DNA of 64,000 bases from CBFHSF01 sp965661055 (GCA_965661055.1 CBFICS010000001.1:62001-126000), one strand, 5' to 3'. Shown: positions 53,170 to 61,746, counted from the stretch's first letter. Program-made: numbers and translations. The notes: generated by a model from the letters alone, not told the origin.

Positions 53170-53655
53170 TTATTTTCTGACCCATGTCTGAAATGAAAAC
53201 GCATGTTTGTGATTTTCATCTTTGGCATGGGTTTCTTCTTTTTCTAGGGTCCATACCTCGCGGTCAATCTCAGGGAAAAAAGTATCACCCTCAAAAGACT
53301 CATGTACCCTGGTTATTTCCATAACATCTACTATGTCCATGCTTTGACGGTAAATTTCAGCACCTCCTACAATAAACGGTTCACGGTCAGTAGATAGCTT
53401 TAACGCTTCCTGCAATGAAGTGGTAAATAAAACTCCTTCCACCGGACTTTGAGGACTTCTTGAAATAACTATGTTTTCTCTTTTGGGTAGAGGCTTAGAA
53501 CCAATAGACTCAAAGGTTTTCCTTCCCATAATAATGGTATGGCCCTTAGTATTGGATTTAAAGTGTTTCAAATCATCTGGTAGATGCCAAATAAGGTCAT
53601 TGTTTTTGCCAATTACGTTGTTTTCTGCAATGGCAACAATTAAAGATATTTTCAC
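53170..53655 (-). CDS. folA: Dihydrofolate reductase
   Basis: 161-aa NADPH enzyme regenerating tetrahydrofolate, which thymidylate synthase consumes. Blocks: SLIVAIAENNVIGKNNDLIWHLPDD with the key W-H-L-P-x-D, IIMGRKTFESIG, RENIVISR, and FIVGGAEIYRQ. The start is GTG at 53655, 11 bases after the thyA stop; no ATG is available. It is the last gene of a four-gene set: bifunctional nuclease, lipoprotein, thyA, folA. Confidence 0.94.
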   Translation of the reverse strand: MKISLIVAIAENNVIGKNNDLIWHLPDDLKHFKSNTKGHTIIMGRKTFESIGSKPLPKRENIVISRSPQSPVEGVLFTTSLQEALKLSTDREPFIVGGAEIYRQSMDIVDVMEITRVHESFEGDTFFPEIDREVWTLEKEETHAKDENHKHAFSFQTWVRK

Positions 53656-53666
53656 AAGATGAATAT

Positions 53667-54572
53667 TTAAACCGCTACTTCAGCGCGAATTGGCGGATGT
53701 GGATCGTAATTTTCTATAGCTATGTCTTCAAAAGTAAAGTCAAAAATGCTTTTTACTTGTGGATTGAGGACGAGTTTTGGCAAAGGCCTAATTTCTCTGC
53801 TCAATTGTTCCTTTGTTTGGTCAATGTGGTTTGAGTAGAGGTGAACGTCGCCAAAGGTATGCACAAATTCACCCGGTTCTAGTCCTGTTACCTGAGCCAT
53901 CATGGCCGTTAATAAGGCGTAACTAGCTATGTTGAAAGGAACTCCTAAAAAGGTGTCGGCAGAGCGTTGATACAACTGACAACTCAACTTGCCTTCTGAA
54001 ACGTAAAACTGAAACATGGTATGACAAGGAGGTAGTCCCGCCTTAGCCATTTCTTCTATTTCTGAGGCGTTCCAAGCAGAAACAATTAATCTGCGACTGT
54101 TCGGATTTCTTTTTATTTCTGATTCAAGCCATTTAATTTGATCAAATCCATTAAAGTCTCTCCATTGCTTTCCGTAAACGGGACCTAATTCTCCCCATTT
54201 TTCGGCAAACCCAGGTTCGGTTTTAATCTTTTCAATAAAAGATTTCATTTCCGCTTTCCATTCAGCACTGTACTTCGGAAAAGCATCCTCTAAATTTGAA
54301 TCTTGCAAGTATTTTTGAAAGGGCCAGTCATTCCAAATATTTACACCATTCTCTGCCAGGTATTTTATGTTGGTGTCACCCGCTAAAAACCATAACAACT
54401 CATGAACGATAGACTTATAGTGTAATTTCTTGGTAGTCACCATCGGGAATCCTTCGCTTAAATCAAATCTCATTTGATAGCCAAAAGTAGAGATGGTTCC
54501 AACTCCTGTTCTGTCGCCCTTTTCAATTCCGTTGTCTAGAATGTGCTGTAGTAAATCGTGATACTGCTTCAT
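53667..54572 (-). CDS. thyA: Thymidylate synthase
   Basis: 301-aa enzyme methylating dUMP to dTMP with methylenetetrahydrofolate. The nucleophile is C183 in GLPPCHTMFQFYV; also DRTGVGTISTFGYQMRF, the arginine pair in NPNSRRLIVSAWN and QLYQRSADTFLGVPFNIASYA. Length is between the short E. coli form and the longer Lactobacillus type, from an extra segment after residue 88. It overlaps the lipoprotein gene by four bases and is followed by folA. Confidence 0.95.
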   Translation of the reverse strand: MKQYHDLLQHILDNGIEKGDRTGVGTISTFGYQMRFDLSEGFPMVTTKKLHYKSIVHELLWFLAGDTNIKYLAENGVNIWNDWPFQKYLQDSNLEDAFPKYSAEWKAEMKSFIEKIKTEPGFAEKWGELGPVYGKQWRDFNGFDQIKWLESEIKRNPNSRRLIVSAWNASEIEEMAKAGLPPCHTMFQFYVSEGKLSCQLYQRSADTFLGVPFNIASYALLTAMMAQVTGLEPGEFVHTFGDVHLYSNHIDQTKEQLSREIRPLPKLVLNPQVKSIFDFTFEDIAIENYDPHPPIRAEVAV

Positions 54573-54925
54573 TTCTTCCTTTTAAATCCAAACAAAACTT
54601 CATTCTCTTGAATGACTAATGCGTTGTCATTGAGTGTTTTTATCCAATATTTGCGAGAGGTGTCTTGGGGAGCCTCATAATCAAAAATAAGAGTATCATT
54701 TGATAAATGGTAATCTCCTTTTGCAAATAAATCACCTTTTTCTAACAAGTAATATTGAAAACTTTTCTCGCCAATAAATAGCGTGTCTTTTGATGTAACC
54801 TCTAGCAAAACCTCTCCTGATGGCTTTGAGATAAAATCAAAGGTATAAGTGCCTTTAAGGGAGGATGTGTTTTGGCAAGAGCTGATAAAGGAAAGAGCAA
54901 ATAAATAAAAAACGGCCTTTTTCAT
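54569..54925 (-). CDS. Small lipoprotein, unknown function
   Basis: 118-aa protein with a lipobox (LSFISSC) after a short signal peptide, then a beta-rich domain (GTYTFDFISKPSGEV, GDYHLSNDTLIFDYEAP, ALVIQENEVLFGFKRK). No family recognised; the pattern is like small lipocalin-type or copper-resistance-like barrels, but this is weak. It is locked between two genes by overlaps (four bases with thyA, one base with the bifunctional nuclease), so it is very likely translated. Confidence 0.75.
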   Translation of the reverse strand: MKKAVFYLFALSFISSCQNTSSLKGTYTFDFISKPSGEVLLEVTSKDTLFIGEKSFQYYLLEKGDLFAKGDYHLSNDTLIFDYEAPQDTSRKYWIKTLNDNALVIQENEVLFGFKRKK

Positions 54926-55515
54926 TAGTGGCCCATTTTAGAAATTTGATCTCTAAGCCTTGCTGCTTTTTCGTAGTCTTCGTTTTTTACAGCTTCTTCG
55001 AGTTGTTTTTTCAGATCTCTTAAAGAAAGTGTTTTCTCTTTAGGTTTATCCTCCTTTTCCTCGGCGGGCGGACCTATGTTGATGGTAGATTTTTCATCTT
55101 CCTTTTCAAGGATAAGTCCTGCTTTGCCTAACACTTCTTCTGTGGTAAATATAGGGCAGCCAAAACGAATAGCTAAGGCAACGGCATCTGAAGGCCTTGA
55201 GTCGACAATTAATGCTTTGCCGTTTTGTATGCAGATTAGATTTGAAAAGAATACCCCGTCTTTAATGTCGTGGATAACCACTTCTTCAATACTGATTTCA
55301 AATGAATCGGCAATGTTTTTAAAAAGGTCGTGAGTTAATGGTCTGGGCGGATTCACCATTTTTTCTAAAGCAATGGCAATAGATTGAGCCTCGAAACCCC
55401 CAATAATAATCGGAAGTTTACGAGGCCCATTCTCTTCACCAAGCAACAACGCGTATGCGCCTGTTTGTCGCTCGCTATATGATAATCCCTTTATGGTTAA
55501 CGGAACCTTTTGCAT
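54925..55515 (-). CDS. Bifunctional nuclease (BFN/DUF151) with UVR motif
   Basis: 196-aa protein. The N-terminal BFN/DUF151 domain (about 1-130) shows LLLGEENGPRKLPIIIGGFEA, RPLTHDLFKNI, KDGVFFSNLICIQNG and DSRPSDAVALAIRFGCPIF. A charged linker follows, then a UvrB/UvrC-type helical motif at about 165-196 (LKKQLEEAVKNEDYEKAARL, key residues A-x-x-x-E-D-Y-E-x-A-A-x-x-R-D). BFN proteins have been linked to nuclease activity; the UVR motif suggests contacts with repair proteins. The promoter at 55521-55528 ends five bases from the ATG. Confidence 0.87.
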   Translation of the reverse strand: MQKVPLTIKGLSYSERQTGAYALLLGEENGPRKLPIIIGGFEAQSIAIALEKMVNPPRPLTHDLFKNIADSFEISIEEVVIHDIKDGVFFSNLICIQNGKALIVDSRPSDAVALAIRFGCPIFTTEEVLGKAGLILEKEDEKSTINIGPPAEEKEDKPKEKTLSLRDLKKQLEEAVKNEDYEKAARLRDQISKMGH

Positions 55516-55520
55516 AAATA

Positions 55521-55528
55521 CAAAGGTA
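55521..55528 (-). promoter_or_regulatory. -7 promoter element of the nuclease-lipoprotein-thyA-folA operon (TACCTTTG)
   Basis: Exact TAnnTTTG on the minus strand, five bases from the ATG at 55515 and directly next to the etfA stop. Confidence 0.6.
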
Positions 55529-56494
55529 TTAGTTGTTAGCCTTAAAGTTGCGAATTGCTTCGGTTAATTTAGGAACTACTTCAAAAGCATCGCCAACAAT
55601 ACCGTAATCAGCCGCTTTAAAGAAAGGAGCTTCTGGGTCATTGTTGATTACAACGATGGTTTTTGAGTTACTTACACCTGCCAAATGTTGAATAGCACCT
55701 GAAATACCAATGGCTATGTAAAGGTTAGGTCTAATCGCAATTCCGGTTTGACCTACGTGCTCTGTATGAGGTCTCCAACCAATGTCAGAAACAGGTTTAG
55801 AACAAGCGGTTCCTGCTCCTAAAAGTTCTGCTAATTCTTCTATCAGGGTCCAATTCTCAGGACCTTTAAGACCGCGACCAGCAGATACTACTAATTCCGC
55901 CTCAGGCAATGGAATTTTTCCTTGTACCTTATCAATACTTTTTTGTTCAGTGTTAGCGGTAGCTGAACTCTCAAACGATTCTACTGAAGCACTGTCAGAT
56001 CCAGATGAGGTTACTCCCACTGAATTAGGAGTGATAGCAATAACAACTTTTTCTTGAGATGCTTCATAAGTAGCAAATGCTTTCGATGAGAAAGATCCTC
56101 TTCTAACGGTCATCGGAGACACAGAAGTAGGTAGAGCTACTGCATTGGTAATTAATGACGAGTTGGTTTTAATAGATACCAAGGATTGAATTGACTTTCC
56201 GTTAAAAGAACCAGAAAGCACAATTACATTAGCTCCTTCCGCGGAAGCGATTTCTGCAATCGTTTCAGAGTATGACTTTGCGTTAAAATGGGTTAAACCT
56301 TGACCCTTTGCATTGATTACTTTTTGAGCTCCGTAATTTCCTAATACAGAAGCGTCATCAGCCATGTCGCCAATAACAACTGCTGTGGTAGAGGTCCCTA
56401 ATTGTTGTGCTATATGAGATGCATAGCCCACTGCTTCAAAAGAGGCTTTTTTGAACTTTCCTTCCCAAGATTCTACAAATACTAAAACAGACAT
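55529..56494 (-). CDS. etfA: Electron transfer flavoprotein alpha subunit
   Basis: 321-aa FAD-binding subunit of ETF, which takes electrons from acyl-CoA dehydrogenases such as the gcdH product at 18.7 kb and passes them to the quinone pool. C-terminal FAD domain: VVSAGRGLKGPENW, GAGTACSKPVSDIGW, VGQTGIAIRPNLYIAIG, SGAIQHLAGVSNSK and VINNDPEAPFFKAADYGI. N-terminal domain is standard. It follows etfB by 25 bases. Confidence 0.95.
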   Translation of the reverse strand: MSVLVFVESWEGKFKKASFEAVGYASHIAQQLGTSTTAVVIGDMADDASVLGNYGAQKVINAKGQGLTHFNAKSYSETIAEIASAEGANVIVLSGSFNGKSIQSLVSIKTNSSLITNAVALPTSVSPMTVRRGSFSSKAFATYEASQEKVVIAITPNSVGVTSSGSDSASVESFESSATANTEQKSIDKVQGKIPLPEAELVVSAGRGLKGPENWTLIEELAELLGAGTACSKPVSDIGWRPHTEHVGQTGIAIRPNLYIAIGISGAIQHLAGVSNSKTIVVINNDPEAPFFKAADYGIVGDAFEVVPKLTEAIRNFKANN

Positions 56495-56519
56495 ATATTA
56501 TTTCTTTAATTCGTTATTG

Positions 56520-57260
56520 TTAGATTACTTTGGCTTCGCTGTGAAGAAGGTTTACTAGCTCCTCAACGTTGTCTTTGTCAATAAGTTTAACCGCTGCTTT
56601 AGGAGCGGGTTTTTCAAAAGATGTTGCCTTTGTACGAGTTTCAGCATCTGAGGCTGCCACTACTTCAAGAGGTTTGGTTCTAGCGGTCATAATTCCTCTC
56701 ATGTTAGGAATTCTCAAGTCGCTTTCTTCTACCAATCCTTTTTTACCTCCAATAACCATAGGTAAAGAACATGATACGGTTTCTTTTCCACCGTCAATTT
56801 CGCGAATCGCTGTTGCGTTTCCACCGTCAATCTCTAATCCAACACAGGCATTCACAAAAGGAAGGTCTAGCAACCCTGCAATTAACCCAGGAACTTGTCC
56901 GCCGTTGTAATCAATAGATTCCTGACCACAAAGAATAATGTCATAAGCGCCTTCCTTTGCGATTTTTGCAATTTGACTTGCTACATAAAATCCATCGGTT
57001 GGCTGGGCGTCAATTCTAATGGCAGAATCTGCACCAATGGCCAAGGCTTTTCTAATGGTAGGTTCTGTTGAAGCATCGCCTACGTTTACAACTGTTACTG
57101 TGCCGCCTTGCTTTTCTTTAATCCACATGGCACGTGTCAATGAAAATTCATCGTAAGGATTAATCACAAATTGTACACCTGAGGTGTCAAATGCGTTGTC
57201 TTTGAAATTGATTTTAGCCGTTGTGTCTGGAACATGACTAATACAAACTAATACTTTCAT
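56520..57260 (-). CDS. etfB: Electron transfer flavoprotein beta subunit
   Basis: 246-aa AMP-binding subunit of ETF. Blocks: VLVCISHVPDTTAKINF at the N-terminus, NPYDEFSLTRAMWIKE, the AMP-binding DIILCGQESIDYNGGQVPG, and the recognition-loop region LPMVIGGKKGLVEESDLRIPN that contacts dehydrogenases. First gene of etfBA, with a promoter element at 57351-57358. Confidence 0.95.
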   Translation of the reverse strand: MKVLVCISHVPDTTAKINFKDNAFDTSGVQFVINPYDEFSLTRAMWIKEKQGGTVTVVNVGDASTEPTIRKALAIGADSAIRIDAQPTDGFYVASQIAKIAKEGAYDIILCGQESIDYNGGQVPGLIAGLLDLPFVNACVGLEIDGGNATAIREIDGGKETVSCSLPMVIGGKKGLVEESDLRIPNMRGIMTARTKPLEVVAASDAETRTKATSFEKPAPKAAVKLIDKDNVEELVNLLHSEAKVI

Positions 57261-57350
57261 GTATTTACGTATTTGGTTTTATCTCTTCTCAATGAACTTA
57301 AGAAGTTAGATACATTAAATTTTGTCTCTGTTTCGTCCGCGAAAATAGCC

Positions 57351-57358
57351 AAAAATAG
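57351..57358 (-). promoter_or_regulatory. -7 promoter element of etfBA (TATTTTTG)
   Basis: Exact TAnnTTTG on the minus strand, 90 bases before the etfB ATG. Confidence 0.5.
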
Positions 57359-57458
57359 TGACCTATTAAAATGTTATGCATACATAATTAAAAGTCATGA
57401 ATTTGCTATCAATTGGTAAGGAATTTGGCATTCGCTAAAATCAATAGGACTTAATTAC

Positions 57459-57466
57459 TATTTTTG
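57459..57466 (+). promoter_or_regulatory. -7 promoter element of pdhB (TATTTTTG)
   Basis: Exact TAnnTTTG, 34 bases before the pdhB ATG. Confidence 0.55.
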
Positions 57467-57500
57467 CCCTTCAAATAAGTCATTCATTGAATTTCTATAC

Positions 57501-58478
57501 ATGAGAACGATTCAATTTAGAGAAGCTATTGCTGAGGCAATGAGCGAAGAAATGCGCCGCGATGAAAGTATTTACCTAATGGGTGAAGAAGTGGCTGAAT
57601 ACAATGGTGCTTACAAAGCATCTAAGGGTATGTTAGATGAATTTGGTCCGAAACGAGTAATTGACACTCCGATTTCTGAATTAGGATTTTCTGGAATTAG
57701 TGTGGGTGCAGCAATGAACGGACTTAGACCGATTGTTGAGTTTATGACCTTTAATTTCTCAATGGTGGCTATTGATCAAATTATCAATAACGCAGCCAAG
57801 ATGAGACAGATGTCAGGGGGTCAGTTTAATATTCCTATTGTCTTTAGAGGACCTACCGCTAGTGCAGGACAATTAGCTGCAACGCATTCTCAGGCGTTTG
57901 AAAGTTGGTATGCCAACTGTCCTGGATTAAAGGTGGTTGTCCCTTCAAATCCTTACGACGCAAAAGGGCTTTTAAAAGCGGCCATTAGAGATGATGACCC
58001 GGTTATTTTTATGGAGTCTGAACAAATGTATGGCGACAAAGGTGAGGTGCCTGAAGGCGAATACATGATTCCATTAGGTGTTGCAGAAGTAGTTAAAGAA
58101 GGAAAAGATGTAACCATTGTTTCTTTTGGTAAAATTATGAAGGTGGCTTTAGAAGCTGCTGCAGCTTTAGAAAAAGAAGGAGTTCAATGTGAGGTTATTG
58201 ATCTTAGAACGGTTAGACCTATTGATTATGCTACCATTGTAGCCTCGTTAAAAAAGACGAATAGATTGGTAGTTGTTGAGGAGGCTTGGCCATTGGGTTC
58301 TATTGCCACAGAGCTTACCTATCACGTACAACGCCATGCATTTGATTATTTAGATGCACCTATTAGAAGAATTACTACTGCAGATACTCCTGCTGCTTAT
58401 TCACCTACTTTGTTAGAGGCTTTCTTGCCAAACACTGAAAAGGTTGTAGCTGCCATCAAAGATGTGCTGTATGTTTAA
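57501..58478 (+). CDS. pdhB: Pyruvate dehydrogenase E1 component, beta subunit
   Basis: 325-aa beta subunit of the E1 enzyme that starts conversion of pyruvate to acetyl-CoA. Transketolase pyrimidine domain (FREAIAEAMSEEMRRDESIY, GEEVAEYNGAY, DTPISELGFSGISVGAAMNG, GPTASAGQLAATHSQAFESW) and C-terminal transketolase domain (VIDLRTVRPIDYATIVASL, VVVEEAWPLGSIATEL). The alpha subunit and E2 are not adjacent. Related branched-chain E1 beta proteins are similar; the S-A-G-Q-L-A-A-T-H-S-Q block favours PdhB. Monocistronic. Confidence 0.92.
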   Translation: MRTIQFREAIAEAMSEEMRRDESIYLMGEEVAEYNGAYKASKGMLDEFGPKRVIDTPISELGFSGISVGAAMNGLRPIVEFMTFNFSMVAIDQIINNAAKMRQMSGGQFNIPIVFRGPTASAGQLAATHSQAFESWYANCPGLKVVVPSNPYDAKGLLKAAIRDDDPVIFMESEQMYGDKGEVPEGEYMIPLGVAEVVKEGKDVTIVSFGKIMKVALEAAAALEKEGVQCEVIDLRTVRPIDYATIVASLKKTNRLVVVEEAWPLGSIATELTYHVQRHAFDYLDAPIRRITTADTPAAYSPTLLEAFLPNTEKVVAAIKDVLYV

Positions 58479-58516
58479 TTGATTGGGCTTTAATCCCTTT
58501 GATTAAAAAAACTGAT

Positions 58517-58524
58517 TATATTTG
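58517..58524 (+). promoter_or_regulatory. -7 promoter element of hppA (TATATTTG)
   Basis: Exact TAnnTTTG. The hairpin at 58525-58553 begins at the next base. Confidence 0.55.
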
Positions 58525-58553
58525 AATCCTCACATGTTTTTCACGTGGGGATT
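58525..58553 (+). terminator. Hairpin with T-tract between pdhB and hppA
   Basis: Arms AATCCTCACATG / CACGTGGGGATT pair over 12 positions with one mismatch and one G-T pair, loop TTTTT, followed by TTTCTTTTC. Either the pdhB terminator or a leader hairpin of hppA. Confidence 0.6.
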
Positions 58554-58584
58554 TTTCTTTTCAATTAATATATAATTAGTACAA

Positions 58585-61089
58585 ATGGAACAGTTCTATT
58601 ACATTGTCCCAGCCTTGGGACTTGTTGGGCTTCTTGTTATGATTTTTAAATCCATGTGGGTTACAAAACAAGAAACCGGAGACCAGAAAATGGTTGATTT
58701 AGCAAAACACATAGCAGATGGGGCCATGGCCTTTTTGAAAGCAGAGTGGAAGGTGTTGTCAATTTTCGTTGTTATCGCCGCGGCCTTGTTGGCTTGGTCT
58801 GGTAGCTTGATTGAAACTTCTAGTCCAATAATCGCTATTTCGTTTATTATCGGAGCTTTTTTCTCCGCTTTCGCGGGATGGATCGGTATGAACATCGCAA
58901 CAAAATCAAATGTAAGAACAACCGAGGCTGCAAAAACTTCACTTGCTAAGGCGTTAAAAGTATCCTTTACAGGAGGCTCTGTAATGGGACTTGGAGTAGC
59001 AGGGCTTGCTGTTTTAGGTCTTGGATCTTTATTCATTGTATTCTACAATATGTTTGTTTTAGGCACCGGAGCTTCGGTGAATGGAGTAGAGATGGAAAAA
59101 GCTCTTGAAGTTCTTGCAGGATTTTCTCTGGGTGCTGAATCAATTGCTCTTTTTGCTCGTGTAGGAGGAGGTATTTATACCAAAGCAGCTGATGTAGGTG
59201 CTGACCTTGTAGGTAAGGTAGAAGCGGGTATTCCAGAAGATGACCCAAGAAACCCAGCTACTATTGCAGATAACGTGGGTGATAACGTGGGTGATGTTGC
59301 AGGTATGGGTGCCGACCTTTTTGGCTCTTACGTAGCAACCATTTTAGCTACCATGGTATTGGGTAGAGAAATTAGTTCGGTAGACCAATTTGGTGGTATT
59401 GCGCCCTTGTTGCTGCCGATGGTAATTGCTGGTCTTGGTCTTGTGTTTTCTATCATCGGAACATTCTTCGTAAGAATTTCTGGAGAAAACGGAAATGTCC
59501 AAAAGGCATTAAACCTTGGTAACTGGAGCTCTATGGTGTTAGTTGCCATTTCTTCTTATTTCCTAGTTCATTGGATGTTGCCTGAGACCATGAGTATCAG
59601 AGGATTTGAATTTACAAGTGATGGTGTGTTTTACGCTATTATGATCGGTTTGGTAGTAGGTGCATTGATGAGTATTATTACAGAATTCTACACAGCAATG
59701 GGTAAAAGACCTGTTCGCTCTATCGTGAATCAATCTTCTACTGGTCATGCAACTAATATTATCGGTGGACTTGCCGTAGGAATGGAGTCTACTGTATTGC
59801 CAATTATTGTTTTGGCTGCAGGTATTTATTCTTCTTATGAAATGGCGGGACTTTATGGCGTGGCTATCGCTGCTGCGGGTATGATGGCAACCACTGCTAT
59901 GCAGTTGGCGATTGATGCCTTTGGACCGATTGCTGATAACGCTGGAGGGATTGCAGAAATGTCGGGTCTTCCTGAAGAGGTTAGAGGACGTACAGATATT
60001 TTAGATGCTGTAGGTAACACAACGGCAGCTTCTGGTAAAGGATTTGCCATTGCGTCTGCTGCGCTTACAGCGCTTGCTCTTTTTGCCGCTTATGTAGGTA
60101 TTGCAGGCATTGACTCTATTGATATTTATAAAGCGGATGTATTAGCAGGATTGTTTATTGGTGCAATGATTCCATTTATTTTCTCTGCATTGGCAATTGC
60201 AGCGGTGGGTCGCGCAGCAATGGATATGGTACAAGAAGTACGTAGACAGTTTAAGGAGATCCCAGGCATTATGGAGTATAAAGCTACTCCAGAGTACGAC
60301 AAATGTGTTGAGATTTCTACAAAGGCTTCAATTAGAGAAATGATTGCTCCTGGAGCCATTGCTTTGGTTGTTCCAATTATTGTTGGATTTTCTTTTGGTC
60401 CTGAGGTGTTAGGAGGTCTATTAGCAGGTGTTACCGTTTCTGGTGTGTTGATGGGAATGTTCCAAAACAACGCTGGAGGCGCTTGGGATAATGCGAAAAA
60501 ATCCTTTGAAAAAGGAGTAGAGATTAATGGTACTATGCAGTACAAGGGATCTGAAGCTCATAAGGCTTCTGTTACCGGAGATACTGTAGGTGATCCATTT
60601 AAAGATACTTCAGGTCCTTCTATGAATATCTTAATCAAGCTTATGTCTATTGTTTCTTTAATTATTGCTCCTCATATTGCAGTAAACGGTGGACATCATT
60701 CTACCTCTAATCATAACGAGGTAATGGAAAGTAAGATTTACGAAAATGGTGTAAATCCCCAAGAGGGAACAGTAATCGCCCAAATATCAATTAATATGAA
60801 TGGTGAAAAGTATCATATGATTGGTGAAGAGGTTAATGTCCTTTATGGAGAAAACAAGGCCGTAAAACGTATTCACGGATTTTTATCTGGAGATGATGCA
60901 AAAAACATTATTGCCGAAGCTGCCGCTGAAAACAAAATTTATTTCTCAACCAGTCAGGTTAGAAGGTTAGGCCAAAATCAATTAGAATACTTAGGGTTTT
61001 TCAGATATGAAAGAACTCAAATTCCGATAAAAGGGATGTTTAAGTTGAATAATAATAAATGGGAAGGAGTTATTGATGTGAAATCATAA
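58585..61089 (+). CDS. hppA: Membrane-bound proton/sodium-translocating pyrophosphatase with C-terminal extension
   Basis: 834-aa ion pump powered by pyrophosphate hydrolysis; about 16 membrane segments. Signature blocks: the PPi site DVGADLVGKVEAGIPEDDPR (key residues D-V-G-A-D-L-V-G-K and E-D-D-P-R), DNVGDNVGDVAGMGADLFGS, FGPIADNAGGIAEMSGLP and AGGAWDNAKKSFEKG. The sequence GNTTAASGKGFA has Ala where K+-independent enzymes have Lys, so it is K+-dependent. Whether it pumps H+ or Na+ cannot be read reliably. After the last helix (about residue 699) comes an unusual hydrophilic tail of about 135 residues. A repeat copy encodes S-A-F-A-G in an early helix. Confidence 0.93.
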   Translation: MEQFYYIVPALGLVGLLVMIFKSMWVTKQETGDQKMVDLAKHIADGAMAFLKAEWKVLSIFVVIAAALLAWSGSLIETSSPIIAISFIIGAFFSAFAGWIGMNIATKSNVRTTEAAKTSLAKALKVSFTGGSVMGLGVAGLAVLGLGSLFIVFYNMFVLGTGASVNGVEMEKALEVLAGFSLGAESIALFARVGGGIYTKAADVGADLVGKVEAGIPEDDPRNPATIADNVGDNVGDVAGMGADLFGSYVATILATMVLGREISSVDQFGGIAPLLLPMVIAGLGLVFSIIGTFFVRISGENGNVQKALNLGNWSSMVLVAISSYFLVHWMLPETMSIRGFEFTSDGVFYAIMIGLVVGALMSIITEFYTAMGKRPVRSIVNQSSTGHATNIIGGLAVGMESTVLPIIVLAAGIYSSYEMAGLYGVAIAAAGMMATTAMQLAIDAFGPIADNAGGIAEMSGLPEEVRGRTDILDAVGNTTAASGKGFAIASAALTALALFAAYVGIAGIDSIDIYKADVLAGLFIGAMIPFIFSALAIAAVGRAAMDMVQEVRRQFKEIPGIMEYKATPEYDKCVEISTKASIREMIAPGAIALVVPIIVGFSFGPEVLGGLLAGVTVSGVLMGMFQNNAGGAWDNAKKSFEKGVEINGTMQYKGSEAHKASVTGDTVGDPFKDTSGPSMNILIKLMSIVSLIIAPHIAVNGGHHSTSNHNEVMESKIYENGVNPQEGTVIAQISINMNGEKYHMIGEEVNVLYGENKAVKRIHGFLSGDDAKNIIAEAAAENKIYFSTSQVRRLGQNQLEYLGFFRYERTQIPIKGMFKLNNNKWEGVIDVKS
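58865..58878. repeat. GC-rich intragenic palindromic repeat, copy 5 (in hppA)
   Basis: CCGCTTTCGCGGGA, exact 14-base core, plus strand, read as S-A-F-A-G. Confidence 0.75.
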
Positions 61090-61101
61090 CGCATTCAAAA
61101 C

Positions 61102-61139
61102 AAAAAAAATAGGGAGCAATTTGCTCCCTATTTTTTTTT
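61102..61139. terminator. Bidirectional terminator between hppA and the response regulator gene
   Basis: Long stem: T/A runs plus TAGGGAGC / GCTCCCTA with a 5-base loop, T-tracts on both strands. Overlaps the stop codon of the minus-strand gene at 61138. Confidence 0.93.
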
Positions 61140-61746
61140 AGAATTGGTGCTTTTGACCAAAGTTTATAAGATCTACAACGTTCTTGGCTCCTAACTTTTT
61201 TAAGAGTCTCAGTTTGTAGGTGCTTACCGTTTTGTCGCTGATTTCTAAATCTTGGCTAATTTCTTTATTGCTCTTGCCAGATGATATGAGTTTTAAAACT
61301 TCACTTTCTCTCTTCGAAAGCTTTACAGGACTTAGATTTCCTTTTTTGTTTTTCTTGTAAATCTCTTCATTGAACTTTTCTTGACCCGCATAAATTTCCT
61401 TTATAGCCCCGATGATTTCAGCAGGATTTGAGTCTTTCGAAAGGTAGCCTTTGGCACCAAGCTTTCTAGCTGTTAAGCCATAAATTTCTTCAGGGTGCAT
61501 GCTTAAGATTAGTACTTTTATTTGTGGATACTCTTCCGCAAGAGTCCTTAAGGCGGTGATGCCATTTGTTTTAGGCATGTCAATGTCCAGAAGAAGAACA
61601 TCGACATCTGCTGAAGGTAATTTCTGAAACAAATCTTCTCCGTCAACTGCTTCACCTACCAGGCTAAGTTCCGAATCATTGCTGATGAAAAGTTGTAGAC
61701 CTTTTCTAATCACCGCATGATCATCTGCTAAGAATGTGTTTATCAT
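61138..61746 (-). CDS. LuxR/NarL-type response regulator
   Basis: 202-aa two-component regulator. Receiver domain with acidic pocket D8-D9, phospho-acceptor D54 in LLLDIDMPK, and K in GYLSKDSNP; a C-terminal LuxR-type helix-turn-helix (KLSKRESEVLKLISSGKSNK, ISDKTVSTYKLRLLKKLGA). It is divergent from the histidine kinase gene that starts 70-90 bases away, so the two are likely partners. Target genes are unknown. Ends in a shared terminator with hppA. Confidence 0.92.
   Translation of the reverse strand: MINTFLADDHAVIRKGLQLFISNDSELSLVGEAVDGEDLFQKLPSADVDVLLLDIDMPKTNGITALRTLAEEYPQIKVLILSMHPEEIYGLTARKLGAKGYLSKDSNPAEIIGAIKEIYAGQEKFNEEIYKKNKKGNLSPVKLSKRESEVLKLISSGKSNKEISQDLEISDKTVSTYKLRLLKKLGAKNVVDLINFGQKHQF

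Noticed and set aside
58599..60545. Long antisense frames inside hppA (for example 58599-59036 and 60126-60545, minus)
   Set aside because: They mirror the codon pattern of hppA, have no promoter and no recognisable protein features.
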